Shown one piece after another: positions 8,467 to 17,710 of a stretch of DNA of 64,000 bases (positions are counted from its first letter, which is position 1; the number at the start of each line of letters is the position of its first letter). The notes beneath the pieces are model-generated. The model saw only the letters and a list, made by a program, of their open reading frames with translations. It had not been told where the DNA came from and searched no databases. A program made the translations under genes and the position numbers. Origin of the DNA: Kordia periserrulae (GTDB taxonomy: Bacteria > Bacteroidota > Bacteroidia > Flavobacteriales > Flavobacteriaceae). The stretch lies in assembly GCF_003054265.1 (NCBI RefSeq), contig NZ_QBKT01000002.1, positions 248,001 through 312,000 of the forward strand, read 5' to 3'.

Positions 8467-10689
8467 ATGTTTTTAAAATTCAAATCTTTGAAAAACGTAC
8501 TACTAACCACTACCATTTTGTTTTTGCTGATGATTCTTCCTACGCAAGCCCAAGATTTGCAAGAAGAACAAATCCGTGATAGCATCAAAAAGTATCTAAA
8601 TATCGCATCCAACACCTACTTTAACTACCAATACAATAAAACAATAGAAGCGACCAATAGAGGAATTGATTTTGCAAATCAAATTCAAGACAATTACTAT
8701 CTCGCTACCATGTATAACGAATTGGGCTTGTCTTACGACGGAATTTCTGAATTTTTAAAATCGAAGGAAAGTTATTTGGAATCTATCAACTATGTTAAAA
8801 AGGTTGATAACGATACGCTCAAAAGTTGGATTTACAATAATATTGGGAATTTATATTCAGAAGGTTTTAAAAAGACCGATTCAGCCATCATGTACTACAA
8901 AAAGTCATTGGAATATGCTGAAAAACTCAAAGATACTTTCGAAATTTTAACGCCTATTTTAAATATTGGCTGGACGTATGTAGATCAAGGAGATTACGAT
9001 ATTGCGTTTCCGTATTTGCAAAAGTCAGAGCAAATGATTTATACAAAACACGGTGATAAATCTGCCAAAGCGCAGATTAACTTCTTGTTAGGACGCTATC
9101 ACACTTCTAAAAATAATTTAGCAAAAGCAGAAGTATATTTCAAAAGTGCTCTGGAATTTGCGAAAGAAGATAAATTGCTTGAGGAACTGACTGAAATTTA
9201 TGAGGAATACGCTCTTTTAGCCGAAAAACAAGGAAAAGATAAGTTGGCTTTTAAACTATTAGAAACGCACTTAAAACTCAAAGATTCTTTGTTAAATACT
9301 GCAAAAGTCAAAGAAAATCAAATTGCCATGGCACGCTTTGCGGTTGACGATTATAAGAAAGATTTAAACCGTGTAAAAGAAGAGCAAAAAACACAAGAAA
9401 CCATCATGAAAAAATCGCAACAAATCTCGTATGTGTTGATGATTGCTGGTTTTATCTTGATTTTGCTGTTGATTAATATGTTTAAAAATTACAAGTTTAG
9501 AACCAAAGCGTTGGATAAACTTCGTTCAAAGAATAAGCAATTACGTGAAGCCAAAGAAGAAGCAGAAGCGCAGGCAAACATGAAAGCGCAATTCTTTTCA
9601 ACGGTCAGTCACGAGCTGCGTACACCGTTGTACGGCGTAGTAGGTTTGACGTCGTTACTTTCGGAAGATTTTCCCAATTTGAAAGAAAATGAAAACTTTA
9701 AATCGCTCAAATTTTCAAGTACCTATTTGCTGTCGCTTATCAATAATGTGTTGCAAATCAATAAAATAGAATCACAAGGCATCAAATTAGAAAGCATTCC
9801 ATTCCATGTGCGAAACTTGGTGCACGAAGTGGTGAATTCGTTCAGTTTTGCAGCGAGTCAAAACCAAAACAAAGTACATCAAGAAATCGATTCAAAAATT
9901 CCAGAAATCTTATTGGGCGATTCTGTGCGATTGTCGCAAATATTGATGAATCTTATCGGGAACGCTGTTAAATTTACCGAAAAAGGAAACATTTGGATTC
10001 GATTGACTTCAGAAGAAAAACAAGGTAAAAAGCATACCATCAAATTCAGTATTCAAGACGATGGCATTGGAATTCCGCAAGAAAAACAAGTGTCGGTGTT
10101 TGATAAATTTGTCCAATTGCGCCCTATAGAAAAAAACTATCAAGGAACGGGTTTGGGACTTTCCATTGTAAAACGATTATTATTACTGTTTGATAGTGAT
10201 ATTACGCTCAAAAGTGAAGAAGATAACGGAACTGAATTTTCATTTTCAATCACCTTTGAAGAAAGTGATAAAGCGTCTATAAAAGATGCTGTGATACCTA
10301 CGAAATCAATCAATGCTATTGAAAAGCGTATTTTAATTGTGGATGATAATAAAATTAATAGAGTTGTTACCAAACGAATTTTGCAAAACAAAGGCTATCA
10401 ATGCGACGTTGCCGAAGACGGATTGGATGCGATTGATATATTGAAAGTGAATACCTACGATTTAATTTTGATGGACATCAACATGCCGCGAATTGACGGA
10501 ATAGAAACCACGAAGCATATTCGAGAAAATGATAAAAGAACACCAATTATTGCGCTAACAGCAGTAGAAGAAGACCAAGTACGCGACCGAATTTTTGAAG
10601 CAGGCATGAACGACTTTATCATCAAACCGTACGATTTGGCTGAATTTCATCAAATCATTCTAAAAAATTTATACGTAACAACTAAATAA
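8467..10689 (+). CDS. TPR-containing hybrid histidine kinase/response regulator
   Basis: 740 residues from the ATG at 8467, chosen because it gives a clean signal peptide ending LPTQAQ; a frame from 8428 is also open. A TPR array fills the periplasmic part (YNELGLSYDGISEFLKSKESY and similar). One membrane segment is near residues 320-339. A coiled coil leads to the HisKA domain with phospho-acceptor His382 (FSTVSHELRTPL). The ATPase domain shows the N box NLIGNAVKF, then DDGIGIP and GTGLGLSIVKRL. The C-terminal receiver (ILIVDDNKINR, MDINMPRIDG, FIIKPYD) carries phospho-Asp670. There is no DNA-binding output, so the phosphate should go on to another partner by relay. The stop overlaps the convergent VTT gene by 8 bp. 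Confidence 0.92.
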   Translation: MFLKFKSLKNVLLTTTILFLLMILPTQAQDLQEEQIRDSIKKYLNIASNTYFNYQYNKTIEATNRGIDFANQIQDNYYLATMYNELGLSYDGISEFLKSKESYLESINYVKKVDNDTLKSWIYNNIGNLYSEGFKKTDSAIMYYKKSLEYAEKLKDTFEILTPILNIGWTYVDQGDYDIAFPYLQKSEQMIYTKHGDKSAKAQINFLLGRYHTSKNNLAKAEVYFKSALEFAKEDKLLEELTEIYEEYALLAEKQGKDKLAFKLLETHLKLKDSLLNTAKVKENQIAMARFAVDDYKKDLNRVKEEQKTQETIMKKSQQISYVLMIAGFILILLLINMFKNYKFRTKALDKLRSKNKQLREAKEEAEAQANMKAQFFSTVSHELRTPLYGVVGLTSLLSEDFPNLKENENFKSLKFSSTYLLSLINNVLQINKIESQGIKLESIPFHVRNLVHEVVNSFSFAASQNQNKVHQEIDSKIPEILLGDSVRLSQILMNLIGNAVKFTEKGNIWIRLTSEEKQGKKHTIKFSIQDDGIGIPQEKQVSVFDKFVQLRPIEKNYQGTGLGLSIVKRLLLLFDSDITLKSEEDNGTEFSFSITFEESDKASIKDAVIPTKSINAIEKRILIVDDNKINRVVTKRILQNKGYQCDVAEDGLDAIDILKVNTYDLILMDINMPRIDGIETTKHIRENDKRTPIIALTAVEEDQVRDRIFEAGMNDFIIKPYDLAEFHQIILKNLYVTTK

Positions 10690-11239
10690 AGTACGCACTT
10701 CCGTAGATGTACACACTGCACAAAATAAGCTCACCAATAAAAATACTCATTCCGAAAATAATAGGATTAATGCGCATCGCACCTGCTACATAACAAATTA
10801 AATCTGTAGGAACAAACGGGAAAAATGCCCAAAAAATAATAAACAACGGACCGTATTGTCCTGAAAGTTTTTCTTTGACCAAATTAGAAGCTTTCGTGTT
10901 TTTATCAAAAAGTTTGGCAAAACCGAGTTTGTCTGCAAAATAATAGACAATCATAGAAGAAATTACAATTCCCACAACGGAAATCAGCAATACTAAAAAT
11001 AAATTATTCGGAAATAAATACACACCTGCAAAAATAAGTACGGTACTTGGTAGCATCACAAATCCACGAATAATGTGAAACAAAAAGAAAATCGCCCAGC
11101 CATAATTGCCATACGATTGAATACTTGTCACTATATTTTCTCGGGAAAATGTATCGGGAAAGAGGATATTATACAGAATAAAACCTACAATCAGAACCAT
11201 CCAAAAACGTCGTAAAAACGTACTATACCGCTCTTTCAT
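10682..11239 (-). CDS. VTT-domain membrane protein (TVP38/TMEM64, DedA-like)
   Basis: 185 residues with about five hydrophobic segments. The central block LFLVLLISVVGIVISSMIVYYFADKLG and the later FWAFFPFVPTDLICYVAGAMRI are the two re-entrant hairpin regions of the VTT (SNARE-associated) superfamily. Members of this superfamily are linked to lipid scrambling or undecaprenyl-phosphate recycling at the inner membrane. The gene is monocistronic and tail-to-tail with the hybrid kinase. Confidence 0.85.
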   Translation of the reverse strand: MKERYSTFLRRFWMVLIVGFILYNILFPDTFSRENIVTSIQSYGNYGWAIFFLFHIIRGFVMLPSTVLIFAGVYLFPNNLFLVLLISVVGIVISSMIVYYFADKLGFAKLFDKNTKASNLVKEKLSGQYGPLFIIFWAFFPFVPTDLICYVAGAMRINPIIFGMSIFIGELILCSVYIYGSAYFI

Positions 11240-11750
11240 TAATTAAATTTTCAATTCAAATACAAGACGCCAAAGCTACACAATTGTTACGCAATTGAAA
11301 GATTAAATGATGAAATGATTGAAAATTTTTATCCTCCACAGCAACAATTTTGAGTAAGAAATATGTCTAAACATCTAAGAATCTATGAGCAAAGCAGTCT
11401 AAAACGCTAACAGCGAAAGCGAATCTAAAAAATTTGCATCATAAAGATATCTCGAGAGCTACGCTCGGTATCTACGATAATGCTCGATATGACAATCAGA
11501 AAATAATCTGATTTCTAAAAAGCGAAAGCAATCTAACAGCGAAGCAGTCTAAACCTCTAACAGCGAAAGCGAATCTAAAAAATCTGTATTTCAAAGATGT
11601 CTCGAGAGCTACGCTCGGTATCTACGATAATGCTCGATATGACAATCAGAAAATAATCTGATTTCTAAAAAGCGAAAGCATTCTAAAAAAGTCTAACATT
11701 CTAACAGCAAAGCAGTCTAAAACGCTAACAGCGAAAGTGAATCTAAAAAT
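11240..11750. repeat. Repeat-filled spacer with a 124-bp direct duplication
   Basis: No gene. Short degenerate units of the form ctaacagcgaagcgagtct recur through about 11390-11756. Two 124-bp copies, 11407-11530 and 11557-11680, are nearly identical and offset by exactly 150 bp. Each carries one copy of the TGTCA/TCGAGC palindromic repeat (11450-11494 and 11600-11644), which holds two small hairpins, GAGC-tac-GCTC and TATC-tac-GATA. Confidence 0.85.
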
Positions 11751-12215
11751 CTATAAAACCAATTCCATCTTAATATCGCCACGCGCATACGGATTGTTTT
11801 GCTCTATCGGAATTTCTTGAAAACCATACTTTTCGTAGATATACAACGCGTTTTTAAGTTTTCGGTTGGAATAAAGAATGATTTTTTTAAGTTGCTTTTT
11901 TCTAGAAAAATCTAAGCAAAACTGTACCAATTGTTGTCCAATATTTCGTCCTCTGTACTTGGGAGAAACTGCCATTTTACCAAGTTCAAACACGTTATTT
12001 TCCAAAGGCATCAGCGCGACAGTACCAACAATGGTATCTTCTAATTTGGCAAAGAAAATATAGCCGCCTTTGTCAACAATGTACTTTTTTGGCTGACTCA
12101 ACACTTCTTCATCGTTAGGTTCTACATAAAAATAGGCTTGCAACCATTCCACATTCAATTCGTAGAAATCCTTGGAATAGCACGCGTCAAAAGGAATAAT
12201 GGTAACCGAATTCAT
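11751..12215 (-). CDS. GNAT-family N-acetyltransferase
   Basis: 154 residues. The acetyl-CoA binding motif A is clear: FELGKMAVSPKYRGRNIGQQLVQFC, with the R-G-x-x-I-G-x-x-L pattern. It is followed by motif B, KKIILYSNRKLKNALYIYEKYGFQEI. The N-terminal part (WLQAYFYVEPNDEEVL) resembles MarR-associated and small-molecule acetyltransferases. The acceptor is unknown. It starts 2 bp after hutG ends, so the two are surely co-transcribed. The repeat-rich spacer follows it. Confidence 0.88.
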   Translation of the reverse strand: MNSVTIIPFDACYSKDFYELNVEWLQAYFYVEPNDEEVLSQPKKYIVDKGGYIFFAKLEDTIVGTVALMPLENNVFELGKMAVSPKYRGRNIGQQLVQFCLDFSRKKQLKKIILYSNRKLKNALYIYEKYGFQEIPIEQNNPYARGDIKMELVL

Positions 12216-12217
12216 GA

Positions 12218-13234
12218 CTATTTACGCATAAAATCTGTAATCAGATAACTCAATAATTTCCCAACAACATACATTTCTTGTTCATTAGTTGGATTTGGCG
12301 CGGCTTCGCACAAATGCAAATACGCCGCATTTTTCTGTTTTCCAAAAAATGACGCAAACATACGTGCTTCATTCGCGGTAAAGCCACTTGGCGTCATGGC
12401 GCTACTTGGAATATTTTCAATCACATCGCAGTCAATTTCCACTCCAAAAGGACGATCATTGATAAAATTTAACGCGGTGTTTAACTGAAAAGAAAATCCT
12501 TGTTCATGACGAATTTTAATGCCTTCAAACGTATTATAGCGAATGCGCGACGGATGATTATCCAAGGTTTTAAATACTTTTTTGGAAGAATAATTTTCGT
12601 GCAGTCCGAAGATGAAATACTTGTCTAAAAAATGCTTTTTGAACGCATAACTAAATCCGTTTCCGCTATGTCTGCCTTCCAGACTTCGAAAATCAGAATG
12701 CGCATCCAAATTCACCACATTAATGGCTTGATTCTTTCCTAAAGCCGTTCCATGAATATTCCCAAACGCATTATTATGTCCGCCACCAACAATAATAGGC
12801 GTTTTTCCAGCACTGACAATTTGAAACACCAAATACGCAACTTCTTCGTCAATTTTGGCAACTAATTGCGAAAGCAACACATGATATTCTGGCGAATTTT
12901 CATCAAAACTTGCAGCTCTTTCTAGCAATTCAGAAAAATCTAAATGTCCTAATACAAGCAAGCGTTTTCCTTTATTAAAAGCGTTGTCTTGTGTGTTTAA
13001 AAGTGATTTTAGCGCAGCTTTCCATGCGCTTGTAGCACCTGGTTTTCCGTGATTGGCACGAATGCCGATATCTTCAGGAATTCCAAAAAGGACATATTTA
13101 GCATTCGATTGTTGAAATTGCGCGACCAAATTTTTAGTGGAAGAAAGAATTTCTACTCGTTCTCCAAATTTTGTCTCGCCAGCGCGTATAGAAATCAGTG
13201 CGTTGAGGTCAGCACGTGTGTAGAGTTGTAGCAT
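12218..13234 (-). CDS. hutG: Formimidoylglutamase (arginase/ureohydrolase family)
   Basis: 338 residues of the ureohydrolase fold. The binuclear manganese ligands are visible in GGGHNNAFG, NLDAHSDFRSLEG (D-A-H-S-D) and GVEIDCDVI (D-x-D). This family also includes agmatinase and arginase. The choice of formimidoylglutamase (N-formimidoyl-glutamate to glutamate and formamide, last step of histidine degradation) rests on hutI lying next to it on the same strand and on resemblance to flavobacterial HutG-type proteins. A 448-bp repeat-rich spacer separates it from hutI, so it may have its own promoter. Confidence 0.8.
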   Translation of the reverse strand: MLQLYTRADLNALISIRAGETKFGERVEILSSTKNLVAQFQQSNAKYVLFGIPEDIGIRANHGKPGATSAWKAALKSLLNTQDNAFNKGKRLLVLGHLDFSELLERAASFDENSPEYHVLLSQLVAKIDEEVAYLVFQIVSAGKTPIIVGGGHNNAFGNIHGTALGKNQAINVVNLDAHSDFRSLEGRHSGNGFSYAFKKHFLDKYFIFGLHENYSSKKVFKTLDNHPSRIRYNTFEGIKIRHEQGFSFQLNTALNFINDRPFGVEIDCDVIENIPSSAMTPSGFTANEARMFASFFGKQKNAAYLHLCEAAPNPTNEQEMYVVGKLLSYLITDFMRK

Positions 13235-13682
13235 AGGTTACTTTGGTTGCGAAATGCTAAAGTACGTTTTTAAATGGTTTGATGAAATAGAGAAGCGGGA
13301 AAAGATGCTGTAAAATGTCTTCGTTTATATGAGAATAAGAGTTAAACGTGTCTAACAATCTAACAGCGAAGCGAGTCTAATAGTAAAGCAAGTCTAATTA
13401 TCTAAAAAAAGAGATAGGTTTATTTACAAAAGGACATGCTTATTTTGAAATTTCACTTAAAACCGAAGTAATGGATTCCTGCCTATGCAGGAATGACAAA
13501 TTTTGAAAAATTGAATTGAGCAAAACGAAAAAAAATCTAACAATCTAACAGCAAAGCGGTCTAAATTCTAAATGCAAAGCACGTCTAAGTATCTATAAAA
13601 AAAACTTGAATCATTGAATCTTTAAATCCTTGAATTGAGCGTAGCGAATCTAACAGCAAAGCGAGTCCAAAGCGCAGCGCGT
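13235..13682. repeat. Spacer with degenerate tctaacagcgaagc repeats and a hairpin
   Basis: No gene. Units like ctaacagcgaagcgagtct recur near 13350-13400 and 13540-13690. ATTCCTGC (13475-13482) and GCAGGAAT (13487-13494) form a perfect 8-bp hairpin with a CTAT loop followed by GACA, a well-known type of Bacteroidota intergenic hairpin. The spacer lies between hutI and hutG on the same strand. Confidence 0.75.
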
Positions 13683-14918
13683 CTAAATCACCGAGCCATT
13701 AATCAACACCTTGTCAATACAATTATCCCCAAACGCATACGGCAATACGTGAAACGACTCAATTTCTTTGGTAATAATCAAATTGGCAGCTTTTCCTTGC
13801 GTGATGCTTCCGTGCGTTTCTGAAAGTCCCATCGCGTATGCACCGTTAATGGTTGCTGCGTTGATAGCTTCTTCGGGCGTCATTTTCATTTTGATACAGG
13901 CTGTACTCACCACAAAATTCATATTTCCAGAAGGTGTCGAACCAGGATTGTAATCGGTGGCTAAGGCTATTGGCAAACCAGCATCGATGATTTTTCGCGC
14001 TGGCGTATACGGAATGCTCAAAAAATACGAACACGACGGCAATGCAACAGGCATGGTGTTGCTTCCTTGTAACGCTTGTATATCTTCGTCATTGAGTTCT
14101 TCTAAATGATCCACAGAAAGTGCGTTATATTGTACGCCTAAAGCCACACCGCCAAACGCGTTGAACTGATTGACGTGAATTTTTGGAATGAGCTTATATT
14201 GTTGTGCAGCTTGTAACAAACGCTCCGTATCTTCCAACGTGAAATAGCCTTTTTCGCAAAAAATATCTACATATTCCGCTAAATTTTCTTCCGCAACTTT
14301 GGGCAACATTTCATTGATGACCAAGTCCATATAACCGTCTTGATTTTCTTTAAAATTTGCAGGAACGGCATGCGCACCTAAAAAAGTAGTTTTTATCGGG
14401 AAATTGTAGATTTCTTTCAAACGTTTTGCAACGCGTAGCATTTTCAGTTCGGCTTCTGTGGTTAATCCATACCCCGATTTGATTTCAATAGCGCCAATTC
14501 CCATGTGCATCACGTTTTCTAAACGTGTAGCAGATTGCTCAAAAAGCGCATCTTCGGAAGTTTCTTGTAATTTCTTGGCAGAATTTAAAATTCCACCACC
14601 ACGATTGGCAATTTCTTCATAGCTTAAACCGTTGATACGATCTACAAATTCCTGTGCTCTATTGCCCGCATAGACCAAATGTGTATGACTATCGCACCAA
14701 GTTGGTAGTACCACTTTATTTGTACAGTCTATGATGGTATCTGCGGAAGCGATTTCAATATCCGCCATCAGACCAAAACTTGCAATTTTATCATCCACCA
14801 AATACACATATGCGTTTTCGAGCATTGGAAGCTGTTTCATATCGGCGCCCGAAACTTTAGAAACGTTGGTTTCTCTGACTTGTAATAGCTGTTTGATGTT
14901 GATGAGTAGTGTGGTCAT
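13683..14918 (-). CDS. hutI: Imidazolonepropionase
   Basis: 411 residues, the normal length. This amidohydrolase opens imidazolone-5-propionate to N-formimidoyl-glutamate in histidine breakdown. Metal and catalytic motifs are present: CDSHTHLVYAGNR (H-x-H), FLGAHAVP, PKIHVNQFNAFGG and LATDYNPGS. The RAQEFVDRINGLSYEEIANRGGGI segment is characteristic of HutI. hutH and hutU are not in the window. It is divergent from the racemase gene at 14994 with 75 bp between. On the minus strand a TACATTTG -7-like box lies at 14938-14945. Confidence 0.93.
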   Translation of the reverse strand: MTTLLINIKQLLQVRETNVSKVSGADMKQLPMLENAYVYLVDDKIASFGLMADIEIASADTIIDCTNKVVLPTWCDSHTHLVYAGNRAQEFVDRINGLSYEEIANRGGGILNSAKKLQETSEDALFEQSATRLENVMHMGIGAIEIKSGYGLTTEAELKMLRVAKRLKEIYNFPIKTTFLGAHAVPANFKENQDGYMDLVINEMLPKVAEENLAEYVDIFCEKGYFTLEDTERLLQAAQQYKLIPKIHVNQFNAFGGVALGVQYNALSVDHLEELNDEDIQALQGSNTMPVALPSCSYFLSIPYTPARKIIDAGLPIALATDYNPGSTPSGNMNFVVSTACIKMKMTPEEAINAATINGAYAMGLSETHGSITQGKAANLIITKEIESFHVLPYAFGDNCIDKVLINGSVI

Positions 14919-14993
14919 AAGCTGAAAATTCTATACACAAATGTAGCCGCAAAGCGAATAAATCCCTAATTTTAACCGTATAAATTCACGCAT

Positions 14994-15683
14994 ATGCAAA
15001 CTATTGGACTTATTGGCGGCATTACGCCACAATCTACTATTTTATATTATCAAATTTTAAATGCGTTGGCGGAAAAGCATCTTGGAAACTCGCATACGGC
15101 AAAATGTATTATCAATTCGGTTGATTTTGGACAGATTCACAAGTTGCAGGCAGCAGGACGTTGGGATTTGCTGGATGAATTGATGGCTTCCGCCGGAAAA
15201 AACCTTGAAAATGCAGGCGCTAACATGATTTTAATTTGTGCCAATACTATGCATTTAACCATTGAAGCGATACGAAATGCGGTGTCAATTCCTGTGATTC
15301 ATATTGCAGAAGCAACGGCAGAGAAAATTGTAGCACAAAAACTAAAAACCGTGGCATTGTTGGGAACAAAATACACGATGGAATTGGATTTTTATAAAAA
15401 TGTGCTGACTTCTTTCGGAATTAAAACGTTGATTCCAAATGCTGAAGAACGCGAAGAAGTGCATCGTGTGATTTATGAAGAATTGTCAAAAGGTGCATTG
15501 AGTGAAAGTTCGCGAGAAGCGTATATAAATATTATTCATCGCTTGCAAAAAGAAGGCGCTGAAGGTGTCATTTTAGGCTGTACTGAAATTCCGTTACTTA
15601 TCAAACAGAAAGATGTTTCCATTCCTGTATTTGACACGACAACGATTCACGCCACAAAAGCGATGGAGTTGGCAATACGTTAG
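14994..15683 (+). CDS. Aspartate/glutamate racemase family protein
   Basis: 229 residues. The two catalytic cysteines of PLP-independent amino-acid racemases are present at about Cys82 (LICANTMHL) and Cys196 (GCTEIP). The N-terminal GLIGGITPQSTILYY and VDFGQIHKLQ favour the aspartate racemase branch over MurI. It should interconvert L- and D-aspartate or a related acid in the cytoplasm. It stands alone, divergent from hutI, and ends before a strong terminator. Confidence 0.88.
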   Translation: MQTIGLIGGITPQSTILYYQILNALAEKHLGNSHTAKCIINSVDFGQIHKLQAAGRWDLLDELMASAGKNLENAGANMILICANTMHLTIEAIRNAVSIPVIHIAEATAEKIVAQKLKTVALLGTKYTMELDFYKNVLTSFGIKTLIPNAEEREEVHRVIYEELSKGALSESSREAYINIIHRLQKEGAEGVILGCTEIPLLIKQKDVSIPVFDTTTIHATKAMELAIR

Positions 15684-15763
15684 TTTTAGTTTATTTTTTT
15701 TAAGTAGCAAACAGGTATTATTTTTACATAAAATTACATGATAAATGGCATAATTGTGTAATA

Positions 15764-15800
15764 AAAAAAGCTCCAAAATAGTTGTTTTTGGAGCTTTTCT
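15764..15800. terminator. Strong bidirectional terminator
   Basis: AAAAGCTCCAAAA (15766-15778) pairs with TTTTGGAGCTTTT (15786-15798), a perfect 13-bp stem flanked by A and T runs. It lies between the convergent racemase and endonuclease genes. Confidence 0.9.
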
Positions 15801-15820
15801 GTTTTTTTATTAAATGCCTT

Positions 15821-17680
15821 TTACTGCTTTATCAACTTTTTGGTAACTGTTTGATTCCCAATTTGTAACTGCAAAAGATACATTCCTTGTTGCAATCCGC
15901 TAACATTGATTTGATTGGAAACATTATTTTGTGAGATTACTTGTCTTCCAGCAATATCAAATATAGTTACAGCAGAAACTTCTACGTTATTTTTTGTGTT
16001 GATGTATATGAAACCTCCATTTGTTGGATTCGGGTAAACTTGAAAGTTTTCTGCTTCAAACGTAGTAGTACTCAAGGTTTGCGTGTGCATTCCTAAGTTG
16101 TCACAAGTGTTAGAAGGAAACGTATCCCATTCTGAAGCTGTGTAGGTTGTATTTGGTGCATTGACACTAGGTTTTCTCACCAGCGTTGTATTTTCTGCAT
16201 AGGTAGTTCCATCACCCAAAGTTCCTAAAATATCAATCAAAACATCGTTTTTAAACAATCCGATAGCATCATTTCCGTTAAAACCTGTAATGGTATTGTT
16301 TGAATCGTCTACAACGCCTGTACAAACCGCTAAACTTGAATTTGCAATAACATACACATCACCGTCGGCAATCATAGCGCCCATTGGGAACGAATAGGTG
16401 GAATTCCACATAGCATTTCCATTGGTGCTAATTTTAAGCGTATATACATTTCCTGCATCGTTTAAATCAATAGTACTTCCTGTAAAGTTGGCAATTTCTA
16501 GCGCTTTGTTTAGCGAACTTCCTTCCATATATTCTGAAAAGTACAAATCGCTTCCGCCACCAGTTCCGCCGCCAGCTAGTGTGGTTCCGTTCACAATACC
16601 AGATTGCGCAGAGGTATTTCCTTCCGCATCTTTAGCAGCTACAGTAAAGTTATACGTAGTTGAAGCTGATAATCCAGTAACGGTAATTGAAGTTGTAGCA
16701 ACCGTTTGATAAAAAGTAGCATCTACATACACATCGTATTCAGTAACTGCCACATTATCGGTAGAAGCATCCCAAGAAACATCTATGGAGCTTGAAGTTT
16801 CATTGCTTACCATCACATTGGTTGGAACGGTTGGTGCTTGTGTATCCGTACTGTAAATTCCCCAACGATCTTCTGCTGGAGTTCCGCCCCAAATTTGCGT
16901 TGCCAAACGCGGATTGTCAATAAACGGATTTCGATTTCCTTGCGCCGTAGCATTAAAAATATCTTCGTGATAGGTGTTTCGAGCGTCTTCAATCGCAGAT
17001 ACAGGATCGGCAGCATTCCATTCCAATAACAAATCAATCATATTGGCATCCACACTGTTTTGCGTTCCTACCGCAACTAAATTTGGCGCGCATTGGTTTC
17101 CGTAGCGAATGTACATGTACATTATAATTCGCGCTACATCGCCACGCCAGTCCGTTCCACCTGTAGTTGCGTCACCAGGATACCAATAGGCTCCAACGGT
17201 TCCAGAGTTTCCAGAACCTGTAGCAAACAATCTATTTCCACGTTGTCCATTGCGCTGTACATCAGACGGACGTAAATTGTGTGCGTCACTATACGGAGGA
17301 CCATTTGTTGAACTTGCGTCTAAACTAGGATTTGCTAACGAATTGGCAAATGTGTGTTCTCTGTTCCAATCGCCTACATTTCCTCCGTTGCTCATTTTAT
17401 CTCTTGACAAATCGTTGGTAACGTCGCCATCACTTCCGTTTTCCCAGCCGTAAATTAATAATACATTATTTGCATTGTTTGGATCTTCATCTGTAATCAT
17501 ACTTGCTGTCCAAATTTCTGAGTAGGAAAGAGAGTTGGAGTGTGTGTTGATTACTTTTGTCGCCAAGGCATCGCGCAATTGTATTCCTGTCAATGTTAGG
17601 TTTACATCATTATAATAAGATTGCTGTGCTGTAAGCGTTAATGAGAGCAATCCAGTTACTAAAAGTAGAATTCTTTTCAT
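15821..17680 (-). CDS. Secreted endonuclease I with FN3, lamin-tail-like and T9SS sorting domains
   Basis: 619 residues. A signal peptide (MKRILLLVTGLLSLTLTAQQ) leads to an endonuclease I domain (about 20-270) with the His-Met-type core WNREHTFANS, then SDAHNLRPSDVQRNGQRGN and DWRGDVARIIMYMYIRY. A fibronectin type III domain follows (APTVPTNVMVS to NGTT), then a lamin-tail-like domain (DLYFSEYMEGSSLNKALEIANF). Last is a type A T9SS C-terminal domain (FQVYPNPTNGGFIYI to QTVTKKLIKQ). It is predicted to be a surface or extracellular nuclease used for DNA scavenging or biofilm turnover. Confidence 0.92.
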   Translation of the reverse strand: MKRILLLVTGLLSLTLTAQQSYYNDVNLTLTGIQLRDALATKVINTHSNSLSYSEIWTASMITDEDPNNANNVLLIYGWENGSDGDVTNDLSRDKMSNGGNVGDWNREHTFANSLANPSLDASSTNGPPYSDAHNLRPSDVQRNGQRGNRLFATGSGNSGTVGAYWYPGDATTGGTDWRGDVARIIMYMYIRYGNQCAPNLVAVGTQNSVDANMIDLLLEWNAADPVSAIEDARNTYHEDIFNATAQGNRNPFIDNPRLATQIWGGTPAEDRWGIYSTDTQAPTVPTNVMVSNETSSSIDVSWDASTDNVAVTEYDVYVDATFYQTVATTSITVTGLSASTTYNFTVAAKDAEGNTSAQSGIVNGTTLAGGGTGGGSDLYFSEYMEGSSLNKALEIANFTGSTIDLNDAGNVYTLKISTNGNAMWNSTYSFPMGAMIADGDVYVIANSSLAVCTGVVDDSNNTITGFNGNDAIGLFKNDVLIDILGTLGDGTTYAENTTLVRKPSVNAPNTTYTASEWDTFPSNTCDNLGMHTQTLSTTTFEAENFQVYPNPTNGGFIYINTKNNVEVSAVTIFDIAGRQVISQNNVSNQINVSGLQQGMYLLQLQIGNQTVTKKLIKQ

Positions 17681-17710
17681 TGTAAATAAATATTGAAATA
17701 ATTTAGGGTT

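Noticed and set aside
11390-11756. Repeat spacer as a CRISPR array
   Set aside because: Units are degenerate, irregularly spaced and lack unique spacers, and there is no cas gene.
12218-13234. hutG-like gene as arginase or agmatinase
   Set aside because: The motifs cannot exclude this, but the hutI neighbour on the same strand makes histidine degradation the better reading.
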